The translations under genes and the position numbers were made by a program. Below are positions 25,100-36,617 of a stretch of 64,000 bases of DNA, one piece after another (within the stretch, counting starts at the first letter, position 1; every line of letters starts with the position of its first letter). Location: contig QNQO01000811.1 in NCBI GenBank assembly GCA_003290165.1, positions 434,001 through 498,000 of the forward strand, given 5' to 3'. The stretch comes from Berberis thunbergii. Lineage: Eukaryota > Streptophyta > Magnoliopsida > Ranunculales > Berberidaceae. Under the pieces are notes generated by a model. It ran no database searches, was not told the DNA's origin, and saw nothing but the letters and a program-made list of their open reading frames with translations.

Positions 25100-27012
25100 G
25101 ATTTCTCGGAGCATTGCTTCAGAGTGAAAGCTTCAGCAGCACACAAGGACTTGTTATACAAGGCAGCATGGTTTTGTAGTTTGTATGCTGCTTGAAAAGA
25201 AGTTATATACACCATCAAGAAATCCTTGATCATTTATTAGCCAAATGATTTTGTACCCCGGGCATGGAAATTCATTTTCATGTTCAATAGGAAATTAGGA
25301 ATTACAAACAAGGATCAAATTTTTCCTAACTGACTTCAGATTATTTGAGCATGTGGTGTTTTAACTTGAGATCATGTTATTTCATGATCATGATATCCAA
25401 GATGTTTGAGTTCCAAGTTATTGAATTGTCAGTTGTTTGGCAGCAAATAGTTTTTGTATTTATGTACTGATCAACTGACACAGACAAATTCAAAAACGAC
25501 AAATTCTAAGTCCATAACACCTAAGTTGAGACCTTGAAGTTACTCTGAACGAAGATGAACAAGAAAAAATAAATACACTTACCAATTGCAGCAGTCAAAA
25601 AACACACCAAAGGCATACAAAATGTATGTCAACTTCTTTTGAAACTCCACGATTGAGCTTAAATGCATATGGCTTGCATTGATATTTGATTGGAGCAAAG
25701 GTAGTCATTCCACTCGGATTGTTGCAGTTCCTTGCTGAACCAATTTGAAAACACAGCGGGTTTCGTGTTTTCCATGGCAGAGTAGCTCACATCAGTTTTT
25801 GAGTTTTGCCTCTTTTGTAATGTATTGAATACAACCTAGGACGTTTGTTTTGGCTTCTATTCTAATTGCTTAATCAAAACTTAGATCAATATTCAAACCG
25901 TTTGTTTTTACTTCTTACTAAATTTAAAACTCTAATTAAAAGCAAAACTTTTGATTCTTGCAAAAACTTCTTAACTTCTATATGAAACTTCTTACTAAAA
26001 ACTTCCAACTTTTTACTAGAAGTCAACTTTCCTACCTTTTAATGAAACGATTAATGTTATATTTAACCTGTAAAACTACATGCGGGAAGGATAGGTTGGC
26101 TGCATTGACCAACCACACCATATTGAGTTCTAGAAAGACCCAAAACAAGGTTGAGAAAGATCAACCATTGTTCTAAAGTATTGTAATTAGGCCAAACAAT
26201 GTGAGCTGAACTCCCCATTTTTTGCCAAGTGTGATGGCTCAGTGATTGAGTAGTGGCGAATGGTATCACTAGGTCACATGCGAGTTCGATCTCAGCCGGT
26301 GGCATCTGGATGATGAGAGGGGTTATTTCATGAATTTCTTTTTTATTCCAACTAAATTTGTAGGCCTTTTCTCATCTTCTTCTTCCGTCATTTGTAATGA
26401 ATAAAACTAACTGACCGTTAACATCATTGCTACGAGCCAGAGAGGTTTTTCACCGTCTTATAGTAGTAGATGACGGTTTCACCCAGCCATGCCCATGCAA
26501 GGCTTCTACATAATGACATGAAATGACTTAATTTGTGCAATGTGAACGACCCGATTACCAAGTAAGTAGTTGAGTATCCCAAAGCAGTCCAACATAAAAT
26601 CCAATACCAAAAGTTCACCGTCTAGCTCTCCTCAAAATACGCCCCAAAGCCATCACCTACCAAACCAAAACTCACAAGACACCACCCATTATAATTTCAA
26701 AAGAAAAATCATACCCATGCCCAACCTTGGCTAATGTCGTTACTGTTCTAAACATCACGCACACCAAATTACCTGCAATGGTTCAGAACACCATGGAATA
26801 AATGCGCAAGCACTACAAAGCCTGCTAACATCTATTGACATTAACTAGTAACAACTGCACAGAAGTACTGCAGTACCATCAAAATTTCTTGAATGCACGA
26901 AGAACTTATTACGAATTTTATTTGGGAAAAAATGGAACATCAGTTTACGATAATTTGCTCAACTGAGAAAAATCTATTGTTGAGTTAGGCAGACTATCCA
27001 TCAGTTAAAGTA
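25100..27012. other. Region between TGT copy 1 and RIBA, no gene recognised
   Basis: This follows the last TGT exon and precedes the end of the minus-strand RIBA gene. It contains a SINE-like sequence near 26225-26345, described separately. Other open frames are short and have no recognisable family features. Whether the segmental duplication continues into this stretch cannot be told, because its partner would lie beyond the right edge of the window. Confidence 0.4.
26225..26345 (+). mobile_element. tRNA-derived SINE-like sequence
   Basis: TGGCTCAGTGA at 26235-26245 matches a pol III A box. GAGTTCGATCTC at 26282-26293 matches a B box. Their spacing is as in tRNA-related SINEs. A T-run follows at about 26338-26344. 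The remainder does not fold as a proper tRNA, because the B box is imperfect and there is no visible acceptor stem, so a SINE remnant is more likely than a tRNA gene. No flanking duplication was found. Confidence 0.35.
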
Positions 27013-28399
27013 TCAGACATCGCCAATGGTCGATTTTCCATTTCCATTTGTACCAATCAGACCAATTAAACTATCATTGAAATCAGAACCATAAACGTGC
27101 CCCATTTTCGAACGTTTTGTCTCTAAATATCTCTTGTTCTCCTTTGTAATTGGAGTCAACAACGGAACCCTGCCTGCTACAGCCAAACCATAACCTTTGA
27201 GCCCAGTATACTTCGTGGGGTTGTTTGTCATCAATCTCATTGTTCTAACACCAAGATCTCGTAATATCTGCATTGAGCATCTAAAAGTTAGTTTCCACTT
27301 ATAAAGTTCATACTATACACAAATCCAAGACCTCAAAACATGCATTTCAATATCTCCAATTATTTGTTCATTGATTATGTAGGGATAAACATTCCATTCA
27401 AAGTAAAATCAAAACAACTTTCTAGTAAATATGTGCTAAAGTTCTCATTTTGTCATCTATTTTTTATTGTTGTTCATTGTTCATGTAGGGATAAACATTC
27501 CGTTCAAAGTAGAATCAAAACAACTTTTCTAGTAAACACGTGCAACAGTTCTCTGTTTTTTTTAATCGAAGCATTATAAAAAATGTTGTATGGCAAAAAA
27601 TGTCAGCTGCTTCTGGATGTTGAAGTTAGATCATTGCAAAACAGAATGGCATATCCCAATTTTTGAAAGGTTATCTAGTAAATGGATTTTATTAGGAAGC
27701 CAATTACCTGTGCACCAATGCCGTACTCTCGTGAATCAACTGGCAAACCCAACTCCTCGTTAGCTTCCACAGTATCACGGCCATCATCTTGTAGGTTGTA
27801 TGCACGAAGTTTGTGGCCAAGACCAATACCTCTTCCCTCATGACCTCGGAGATACACTAGCACACCCCTTCCAGCTGCCTCAATCTGCTGCATTGCAAGT
27901 GCTAGCTGATTTCCACAGTCACATCTGGCAGACCCAAATATGTCTTCTGTGAAGCACTCAGAGTGTACTCTCACAAGAATATCTATTCCATCCCCAATCT
28001 CACCCTGTTTTATCACAAACCAAGTTAATGAAAATCAATAACATACGGAACATGAATCCACTAAATTTTCTGGTGACAGGGCAAGATAGCAAAATTGATT
28101 TGGTTAGGACTACAGGATATACCAATCCACTGGAGTAAAGTCAATTTTTCAGACACCCACTAAGAATAGCATGTTGCATTAGCATGGTAGGTGACTCAAG
28201 TTAAGAATAACATGTGTGCTAAGTGATACAAAGATGAGGAATATTGTCTGATCTCCAAATTTTTATTACCTTGACCATGGCAATATGCTCGATTCCATCT
28301 AGTACCGACTTGTAACAATAAGCTTGGAATGGCCCCCATGTTGTGGGTATCCGAGCATTTACAGCCTTTTCGACCAATCTATCTCTCTTCCGCCTATAT
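27013..28399 (-). CDS. RIBA: 5'-truncated RIBA: GTP cyclohydrolase II domain only
   Basis: Plant RIBA proteins join DHBP synthase (N-terminal) to GTP cyclohydrolase II (C-terminal), for the first steps of riboflavin synthesis in plastids. Three minus-strand exons are clear: 28399-28270 ([13 protein letters not shown].. to HIAMVK), 28004-27708 ([17 protein letters not shown].. to YGIGAQ) and 27267-27013 ([17 protein letters not shown].. to a TGA stop), all with GT..AG junctions in frame. The zinc cysteines (HSEC and RCDC) and the GRGIGL segment with the catalytic Arg are kept. The usual CLTGD reads CFTED here, which is odd. No DHBP synthase exon is seen upstream. Only about 600 bp remains before a truncated hAT element, and the next gene is on the other strand. 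It is probably a 5'-deleted fragment, although the remaining frame is intact. The C-terminal tail after KMGHVYG is not one I recognise. Confidence 0.8.
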
Positions 28400-29007
28400 C
28401 TGTGATAGGAAAATATATTCCATGGCAAAAAAGTAAAAAAGAATGTCTATGTAACGCAAAGAATAAATGAAACATCTGTTTGCAAGAATGATAAGTCAGA
28501 ATAAACTGTGCAACACTCGCTCTATAATTAAAACATATAAGATTGGGTAACAGTATCAACAGTAAATATCACAATGAGAAATATTTTATTAAAATGTATA
28601 TATATTAGTGGATCCAACTCATCCGAGGACAATGATTTATGAAAAAAAAGGAAAAAGTGACATATAATAGGTGCCACCTATTTCCATTCGATCCAACGAG
28701 TAACGACGTAGATTTAAGATGATTTAGCACCAAGTAACTAATTAAAGGTGAGGCAAGTCAGGCCGAGCTATTTAGAATTGAAAAATCACAACCCATTACC
28801 TTCTCCTTCCATTTTCTCAACTCGAGAACAAAAAAACTCACGATTCCGTTTTTCGCCTTTTTCCGCTTCAAAGTGAATTTACCAGAGCGTTGTTTGTGTG
28901 CTTCCTCGGAAAAGAACTTCATAGCAACATTGAAATCTCGGTCAGAAAGATCACAACAACTCCATTCTATAATATAGTGAGCCTAATCCTTTATCTCATA
29001 TTAATCT
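28400..29007. other. Remnant of RIBA intron and flank, no exon seen
   Basis: This lies directly upstream of the first recognisable RIBA exon, whose acceptor is at about 28400-28402. I looked on the minus strand for DHBP synthase motifs and found none. The stretch is AT-rich and ends at the broken left edge of the second hAT copy. It is probably what is left of an intron after a deletion. Confidence 0.4.
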
Positions 29008-29424
29008 TCCCCTTCTTCGAGTGTCTCCTCACAGCCGCACAAAGAGCAACTAGGGCTTCCCCTTCTTTGTTCTCTCAAGTCTCTCACACAGCCACACAAA
29101 GCAGCGGCGCAGCTAGGGCTTCCCTTCTTCGAGTCTCTCCTCACACAGCTATGGGCTGCTTCCCTTCTTGAAGTCACGGACTCACGGTTAGTCTTCATTT
29201 TTTTTTTTTACAATTTTTGAATCATATAATGCATTGCATCCTGTAAACTTGATGTGCAAATCTCAAGAGTCAAGACCTTTCCAAAGTTGAACAACTTCTT
29301 AAGCTGTACAGCAATCAGCAAAGGAGTAACTTCTCACTAATATGGGTCTTTTTTGAGGTTTCAAACCAGTTCATGACTTCATTCAATGGTGCTTGAGCTG
29401 TGGTCCTGTGGAGGGTTTTGTTTG

Positions 29425-30675
29425 TGGACCACTATTCTTTATGGCAACTATTCTTCCATTGGATAAAATGCCTTTGTAGACTGTACCGTAGCCTCCTCGT
29501 CCTAGTATCCGGCTTTCATTGTAGTTGTTTGTTGCTGCTTTAAGTTCTTCCGAAGTAAAATTTTTAGTTGCCTTAAATAGAGCCCTCTTCTGAAGAGAGT
29601 TTTTGCTTCAAAAGTAGGCCCCCATTTCGGTTGAAGTGTTTCTCTTTCAGTTTGATGAGCTTTCTTTTCTGAAAAAACCAGTATATCCAAGAAGTAACTA
29701 CTACAAGAAACAAGGAACCTAACACAGTACCTGAAGAAATTAGAAGAGAAAAGATGTTGAGAATTGTCAATACCCATAACTTAAAAGAGTTCTATATCCA
29801 TTATGAATTGATCAGTATTTAAATTGAGTGTGCATTAAATGTAAATAACTAAATAAACTACCTATGGTGATTTGAGTCACTGCTGTTGCTTGACTAGAAA
29901 TAGTGCAACCAGATCCTCCTTTGTTTCGGTTTCTGCCATCACCAAATTGTCCCTTTGGACAAGAGCAAGTGTAACTCCCTGCTGGTGTATTTTGACAAAT
30001 TCCTTCACAGGGTTTATTCTCTGATTTGTCGGCACTCATTAATATCTACACATCCGATTCAGCAAGGAATAAATCATTACTATTAGTTAGGTCACAAAAA
30101 TAAAGAATGCTTCATCTATATTATATTACACCACAAATCAGAAATATCAAACTTGAACCAGTTCACATCTGCCAAAAAGGCATAGCTGCAAGGGTTGAAG
30201 CTCCATGACTGGGTATGATTTTGAAAACTCGCAAGTGTCACATTTGCAATATCAACATCTTTTGGTATTACAGTTTGACAACACCCAATTCCATCACAAG
30301 ATTGGTTAGTAATGCTTTCAAGGTTTGTGCAGAATGACATGCAGCCGCTCTGAAATTCTTTGTCTGAGAAATCATAGATGTTGGCTATTGTGTCACAGCC
30401 AATGGTAGTAAACATGTTACGAATGTTTGAGAATCTGTATTCATACCTTTTGAGATTCATTAATAGGTTTGATAAATTGCGAATACCATCGTGAGTGTAG
30501 CAATCAGTAGAAGCGGAGGGTCATAGGTGTCATTGCAGAACACATTGAACTTTGCATCTTGGAAACAGTTTGTATCACTTCCAAAACCAAATGAGCAATT
30601 TGTGCTTGTTAACTGATTGTCTTGTTCATATCCATACTCCATTGAACTTCTACTTCCTGATAGCACAACACGCAA
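29425..30675 (-). pseudogene. Captured WAK fragment, second copy
   Basis: It has the same antisense order as in the first element: GUB_WAK-like region (about 30675-30130), EGF-like exon (about 30050-29885), transmembrane segment (about 29770-29660) and kinase glycine loop (about 29510). A 2-bp deletion near 30034 breaks the DINEC calcium-binding EGF motif that is still in frame in the first copy. The kinase is truncated at the same point in both copies, so truncation happened before the element multiplied. Confidence 0.82.
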
Positions 30676-30868
30676 GTATTGTTCTTAAACATTGAAGTCT
30701 ACAAGCTTCAAGAAGACTGAAATGATTACTGCGAGTGCTGGACTGGATGGCACAAGAAAGACTTTCAGGATATCAGATTTCATGGGATTCTTTTGGGTAG
30801 ATTTTCGGGCTGTTGAAATTGGTTCTTAAAGTAGGTATGTTCAATTTGAATGAAATCTCGTATATCCG

Positions 30869-31087
30869 ATGGTTTATTTACTCATCACATTATCATTGAT
30901 TCTACCTGTTGCCACTGCTACAGTTGAAAGGGCATTTTCAGCTATGCATATTGTGAAGAGTCACCTAAGGAATCGAATGGGAGACGATTGGATGAATGAT
31001 TGTTTGGTGGCATACATTGAAAGGGATGTTTTGGATAGCATTGAAAATGAAGCGATCATGCAACAATTTCAGAACATGAGATTGTGA
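30869..31087 (+). pseudogene. hAT transposase C-terminal remnant, second copy
   Basis: 72 codons from MVYLLITLSLILPVATATVE to a TGA at 31085-31087. It is the same dimerisation-domain remnant as at 4573-4806, with a few substitutions (V to A in VERAFSAM, E to Q near the end). It ends six residues early because two CpG sites have become TpG. It lacks any catalytic residues of the transposase. Confidence 0.82.
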
Positions 31088-31595
31088 CGTGTAGATTTGT
31101 AAAAATGTGGTTAAATGATATAGTTAGAAAGAAATAGTAGGTGTTTTGAAGGGTCCTTATAAGGACATTCCTTTATAGATAATACTTTTTGTACGTATGA
31201 GTTGCATAGTTGCAATTTATAGATAATATTTTTTGTAAATTGGTGAGGTGAATTCCTCTCACCTCTCCCATCTTTTGTAAGTAATACAATATCTTATTTT
31301 ATGACTTAACATAAGAAAGTAAATAGTAGTATTTAAATTTGTGACTTAAATTTTTTTTTTTTGGAAAAGAGGTTATTTTAGTAAATTATTATTATCAACA
31401 AATATTACTTTGTCATTTCGCCCCCCCTGGAGTGAAATCCTGGGTCCGCCCCTGGTCGTATACTTTATTTACTTACTCTTTGTATTTGTTTTGCGCCAAT
31501 ATTGTGTTGCTCTTATGTTTGAACGCAAGGCATATCATACTGTCTATTGTTTTTTATTTTTTTAGTTTATATGTTTGTAATATTTCCAGAAAGCT

Positions 31596-34500
31596 ATGGT
31601 TTGCATAAGAGCATTTGGAATGATAAAAGGTCCAGCCATTCCTTGCAAGGTACTTTATATTAAACTTCACCTATTCCACTATGTACTACCTTTATCATAT
31701 TGTCAATCATCTTCGAATTTATGTATGTTGGATTACTGGAGGTCTAAACATATACTTTGTCCATGAAGTTTCAGTGAAGATGATTGAAGATCATTGTCAC
31801 TAAGAATCAAATTACCATGAAAAAGTGATACTCCAATATGAAAATCTATCTTTATGGACGTTGTCAAATTTCCATATCTACCAACATATATGTCCATGGC
31901 TAGTGAGAAACATGGATTACAAACAAGGAGAGATCGGTTGAGAGATTTTTTAGAGTTCTATCCTCCCCTAAACTAATGCAACTTATAAAACCCACTCTTA
32001 TGGGATCCTAATGCCATATTAACCCTGATAATAGCAATTCTGGCTATCATTCCAACTCAAGGATGCATTGAATTGTTAGTTAGAAAACATGACTCTTTCC
32101 GTTTGGTTGTTTTACAAATATCTCAGGTGCTACTCTACAGAGACTTATCTTAGTTTAGAGTATGCCTGGGAGAGAAGACTATTTGCCATTGGATCTAATT
32201 TCTAGTCTTCATTCCTTGCTAAAGCCACACAGTGTGTTGCTAAAGCTGTTTTCTCAGGTAATACTCCTGAAACTTCCCTGAGTTCCCTCACATAAATTAG
32301 AGTAGCAGCTGCAATGCCAACAGGATACCTCTAGAGATGCTATTCTGGACAGTCGCAAAGTGTCTGGTGGGTTTGAGACATTTGATGCTATTTTCCTATT
32401 ATTGTAACTGATCAAAAAAGAAAAAAGAAAAGAGGGTGCTATCCTGGCCAATCAGATGTAACGTTAGTAAGAGCAGTATGCGAACTAGGTTCATATTTAA
32501 CCTTCCCAGCCTTCTCTGCATGTCCATCTTTAATCACTTGTGCAAGGGAACCCTACATTCAAGATGTTATGCGATGAAGGATTATTCCATTAAATGAAAA
32601 CATTAGTTTACAGTTTGTTTTCAACACGATATGCGCTAAATCATATATTCATATAGCATTTACATATACCATTTTCTTTTCTAGATTAAGATGAATGTCA
32701 TTTATAACCTAATCTCGTTTGTTCATTGCTTATATTTATGAATTACTTTTTTATTTTAATTTTTCTTTAGCTGAACTTGCATCTAACATTCAGGTAGCTA
32801 CACTGGATTGTTCTGCATTTCTTGAGCTTACCATCTATCTTTCAAAAAGATATCTGTAAAAATTCCCCCTTTCCTAACTTCTTGGTATATGTTAGGCTTT
32901 AAATTCACCATTTGTGAAGGCTGCATGGCCTCGTCAAGTAAAGACCATGGCAGTAAAGATGGAACTTCCACTTACACAGCCTGATGACTGGCATCTTCAT
33001 CTTCGTGATGGTGACATGCTTGAGGGAGTTGTCTCTCATAGGTAAGTACCGTAAGTTCATGCTTGTTTGGTTAATGGTTACTGGATTTATGTTGACTTTG
33101 TTGCATACTACTTTCTTACAGTGCAAGTCATTTCGGAAGGGCCATTGTGATGCCAAATTTGAAACCTCCCGTCACCACGACAGCTGCTGCCATGACGTAT
33201 CGAGAATCAATACTGAAAGCACTACCTTCCAACAGCAATTTTACTCCCCTTATGACACTTTATTTAACAGATAACACCCATCCTGATGAGATCAAGAATG
33301 CTAGTGAGTATGATTCTTGAGCTGGAATTTTTTGTTGTTACTTTGGTAAGAGATGTATATATACACTTAGAAACAATTAAGTGAATGTTCTTTCTTTCCA
33401 ACAGGTTTTATTTTGCTGAAAAATCAGTGGTAGAGGAAACAGGTTTCTTTATCCTAGATTTCTAATATATACTGATGTCCTAGAATGCTCCAGAAAAGGA
33501 GGGACAGGAATCTTAAGCCACTCTTATTTAATATGATGGTGTCCCGCATATAATTTGTGATCTCTGACATTTCTCAAATTAGACCAAGTCATAGCTTGAT
33601 ATTGGAGAATGAGAAAGAATCTCTAGTCAACAATCAGTTAAAACATGTTACTAAAGTGGACTATAGACTAAGGAGTAAAGAGCTCAGGACCATATTATCA
33701 TGAATGAAATGAGAAAAACTTCTAGTGCTTCATCCACTCAAGGCAGGCTATATTACAACAAACAAGATGGCCACTTAATTTCAAAATATATGCCCATGTG
33801 TAGAAACTACTATAGCCATCCATTAAAGAAAGTGAACATACCTTACTATTTCGCATGAAGTGTGAGCTACATTTTCCATCTGTCGTATAGCGCTTGAGAT
33901 TATGAAATAAGATATTCCAAAAGCCACATCTGGAACGTAATTATAAGATGTGTTGGAATATTAAACCCACTCCAATTATCATGAGCCTAAAATTGTCCAT
34001 GTACTTATCCACGGTAGTACCATGTGAATTTACGGTGTAGTTGTACGATTTGTACCCACCAATATAGTTATAATCTCACGACTCCGCTCTCGCTTCCGCT
34101 TGATATATGATTGGATTCACCTTCTCTACAAGTTCGAACTTTTAGAGAGTTGGCAATTTATCATGGTATCAGAACATTGGTCCTCGGAGGTCGTGGGGAT
34201 AAATTGCCAACTTTCTAAAAGCTCGAACTTGTAGAGAAGGTGAATCCAAGCATATATCAAGCGGAGGCGAGAGCGGAGTCGTGGGACTATAACTATATCG
34301 GTGGGTACCAATCGTACAACTACACCGTAAATTCACAAGGTACTACCGTGGATATGAACATGGGCAATTTTAGGCCCATGGATAATTGGAGTGGGTTTAA
34401 TATTCCAACACTCCCCCTCAGCGCAAGCTCGAGGAAAATACTAAAAATTCTCGCAGCGATTGCACTAGACTAAACTCGAACCCACGACCTTCGAGGACCA

Positions 34501-36572
34501 ATGCTCTGATACCATGATAAATTGCCAACTCTCTAAAAGCTCGAACTTGTAGAGAAGGTGAATCCAATCATATATCAAGCGAAAGCGAGAGCGGGGTCGT
34601 GAGACTATAACTATATCGGTGGGTACCAATCGTACAACTACACCGTAAATTCACAAGGTACTACCGTGGATAAGAACATGGGCAATTTTAGGCCCATGGA
34701 TAATTGGAGTGGGTTTAATATTCTAACACTCCCCCTCAGCGCAAGCGCGATGAAAATACTGAAAATTCTCGCAGCGATTGCGCTGGACGAAACTCGAACC
34801 CACGACCTTCGAGGACCAATGCTCTGATACCATGATAAATTGCCAACTCTCTAAAAGCTCAAACTTATAGAGAAGGTGAATCCAATCATATATCAAGCGG
34901 AAGCTAGAGCGGGGTCGTGGGACTATAACTATATTGGTGGGTACCAATCGTACAACTACACCGTAAATTCACAAGGTACTACCGTGGATAAGAACATGAG
35001 CAATTTTAGGTCCATGGATAATTGGAATGGGTTTAATATTCCAACAAGATGTATGGTGGAATCCTTCATGAATAAGTGTTTTGTATGGCATTTAAACTAT
35101 TGCTGCAATTGATGCCTTCCAATATGAACATAGATGACTGGGTAACAATGGACATAAACTCCTGTTATCATGAGTGTGTGACACAGTGTTGGGGATTCAA
35201 TTACCTATGCCATCGCACTATTTGTGCTGCATTACGACTTTGCTCTGACAAGGAATATTTGGTAAAACAATTACGTATCAAGGTTGACTTTGTTCATCCA
35301 GATATTGTAATCAGGGTATTCAATAAAAGAGATTTATAACTATTTTTGTGTCTTTCATCTGCACATAAGTCTTGGTAGCACCACTTGTAGGAAACTGATA
35401 GAATTATGAAATTCTTAGAAATTGGAGTGGCCTTGAATAACTAGCTGACAGTTTTATCAATTGTAATTGGATTACAGTGATGTTTAGAATTTGGCTGTCA
35501 GAGTTTGTTGTGGAAGTAGAACTCAAGTCTACATGTATTCTTCAATAAACCAGGCGATTTCATTTCTTTTGTCTTACTCTGTGCTTCTTTGTCTTTTAAC
35601 ATCAAAATTTATTGCATTGCAGTTAAATCGTTACCCTCTCTTCAAATTAGATTCAATGCAGACATTATTGTTTGGTTGGTTTCTAGGTTTCAAGAGTCGA
35701 TTTTAATCTTAAAGTAATTCCAATTATTATTGAAGATACACATTGGTTTGATAGGGAAGAGTGGTGCGGTATTTGCGGTAAAGCTGTATCCTGCCGGAGC
35801 TACCACAAATTCTCAAGATGGTGTTACAGATCTTATTGGGAATTGTCTACCTGTTCTTAAGGAGATGGTTGAGCAGAATATGCCCTTGCTGGTAATTTCT
35901 ATGACAACTTGATTGCAACATCTAGTAGATATATGATTGGTAAAACAATTAATACATTAAAAAGTGAGTGAGAAACTCAAGGATTACAAAGAAACTTACT
36001 GAATCACTGAAAATCTTCATTATGTTTAGACATTGAAAAGCTGGAACCAGTTAAACGTGGTCACTGAATGTACTTCGTCAAGAATTCCTCAACAACAGAG
36101 TATACCCTTGACCTTCAAACGCAATTGATTGGTGTCAGCTGACCTTCCTTCAAATATTCTAGTGTTTCTCCCCTCCCACCCCCCCCCTCTCTCCCCAAAT
36201 CCAACCATGAGAGAACGACCTGTTTTTTGTTCTGCTCACCTTTTAATTGGGGCAGATAATGGCATTTACAAACCCAACCACCCCCCGCCATTCTAAGATT
36301 AATGAAGACCACAATACCCTAGAGAATGGATACATGCATGTAGTCCAAGAACAAATGACCTATTAGGTGCAAACTGAGAATTGCCCATATTCACACCGAG
36401 GATCCGTTTGACTTGTAAAAAGGCTTTTACTAAAACGTCTAATATAAAATGTATAATCATTTTCAACTTATTAGTCAATATATTTCTTATGGAAGATATA
36501 CTGAGGTTGTGTTTGATTTTTGTTTCCACGACGAACCATAAAAATAGCTATGTTACTTGAGTTTCCATGGAG

Positions 36573-36617
<45 letters not shown>

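Larger units (their letters stand above)
29008..31454 (+). mobile_element. Second WAK-carrying hAT element, left end missing
   Basis: It is nearly identical to the element at 2574-5157, from the CCCCTTCTTC leader to the right terminus TCCGCCCCTG. The first about 120 bp, including the left terminal inverted repeat, are absent: homology starts at about 29008, equal to about 2694 in the first copy. No flanking duplication exists, as expected after loss of one end. Its flanks differ from those of the first copy, so the two are separate insertions. The right end lies 141 bp upstream of the PYR4 start codon. Confidence 0.85.

Noticed and set aside
26225..26345. Possible tRNA gene
   Set aside because: A- and B-box-like motifs are present, but I could not pair an acceptor stem or find a proper anticodon arm, so it is listed only as a SINE-like remnant.
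32771..32793. Candidate extra PYR4 exon between 31649 and 32896 (bounded by AG and GT)
   Set aside because: It is 23 nt long. Including it shifts the frame and gives a stop a few bases into the next exon, whereas joining 31649 directly to 32896 stays open. It may be unspliced intron.
34240..35112. Open frames in the repeat cluster of PYR4 intron 3
   Set aside because: They are translations of TRIM LTRs (repeated peptides such as [14 protein letters not shown]) and not genes.
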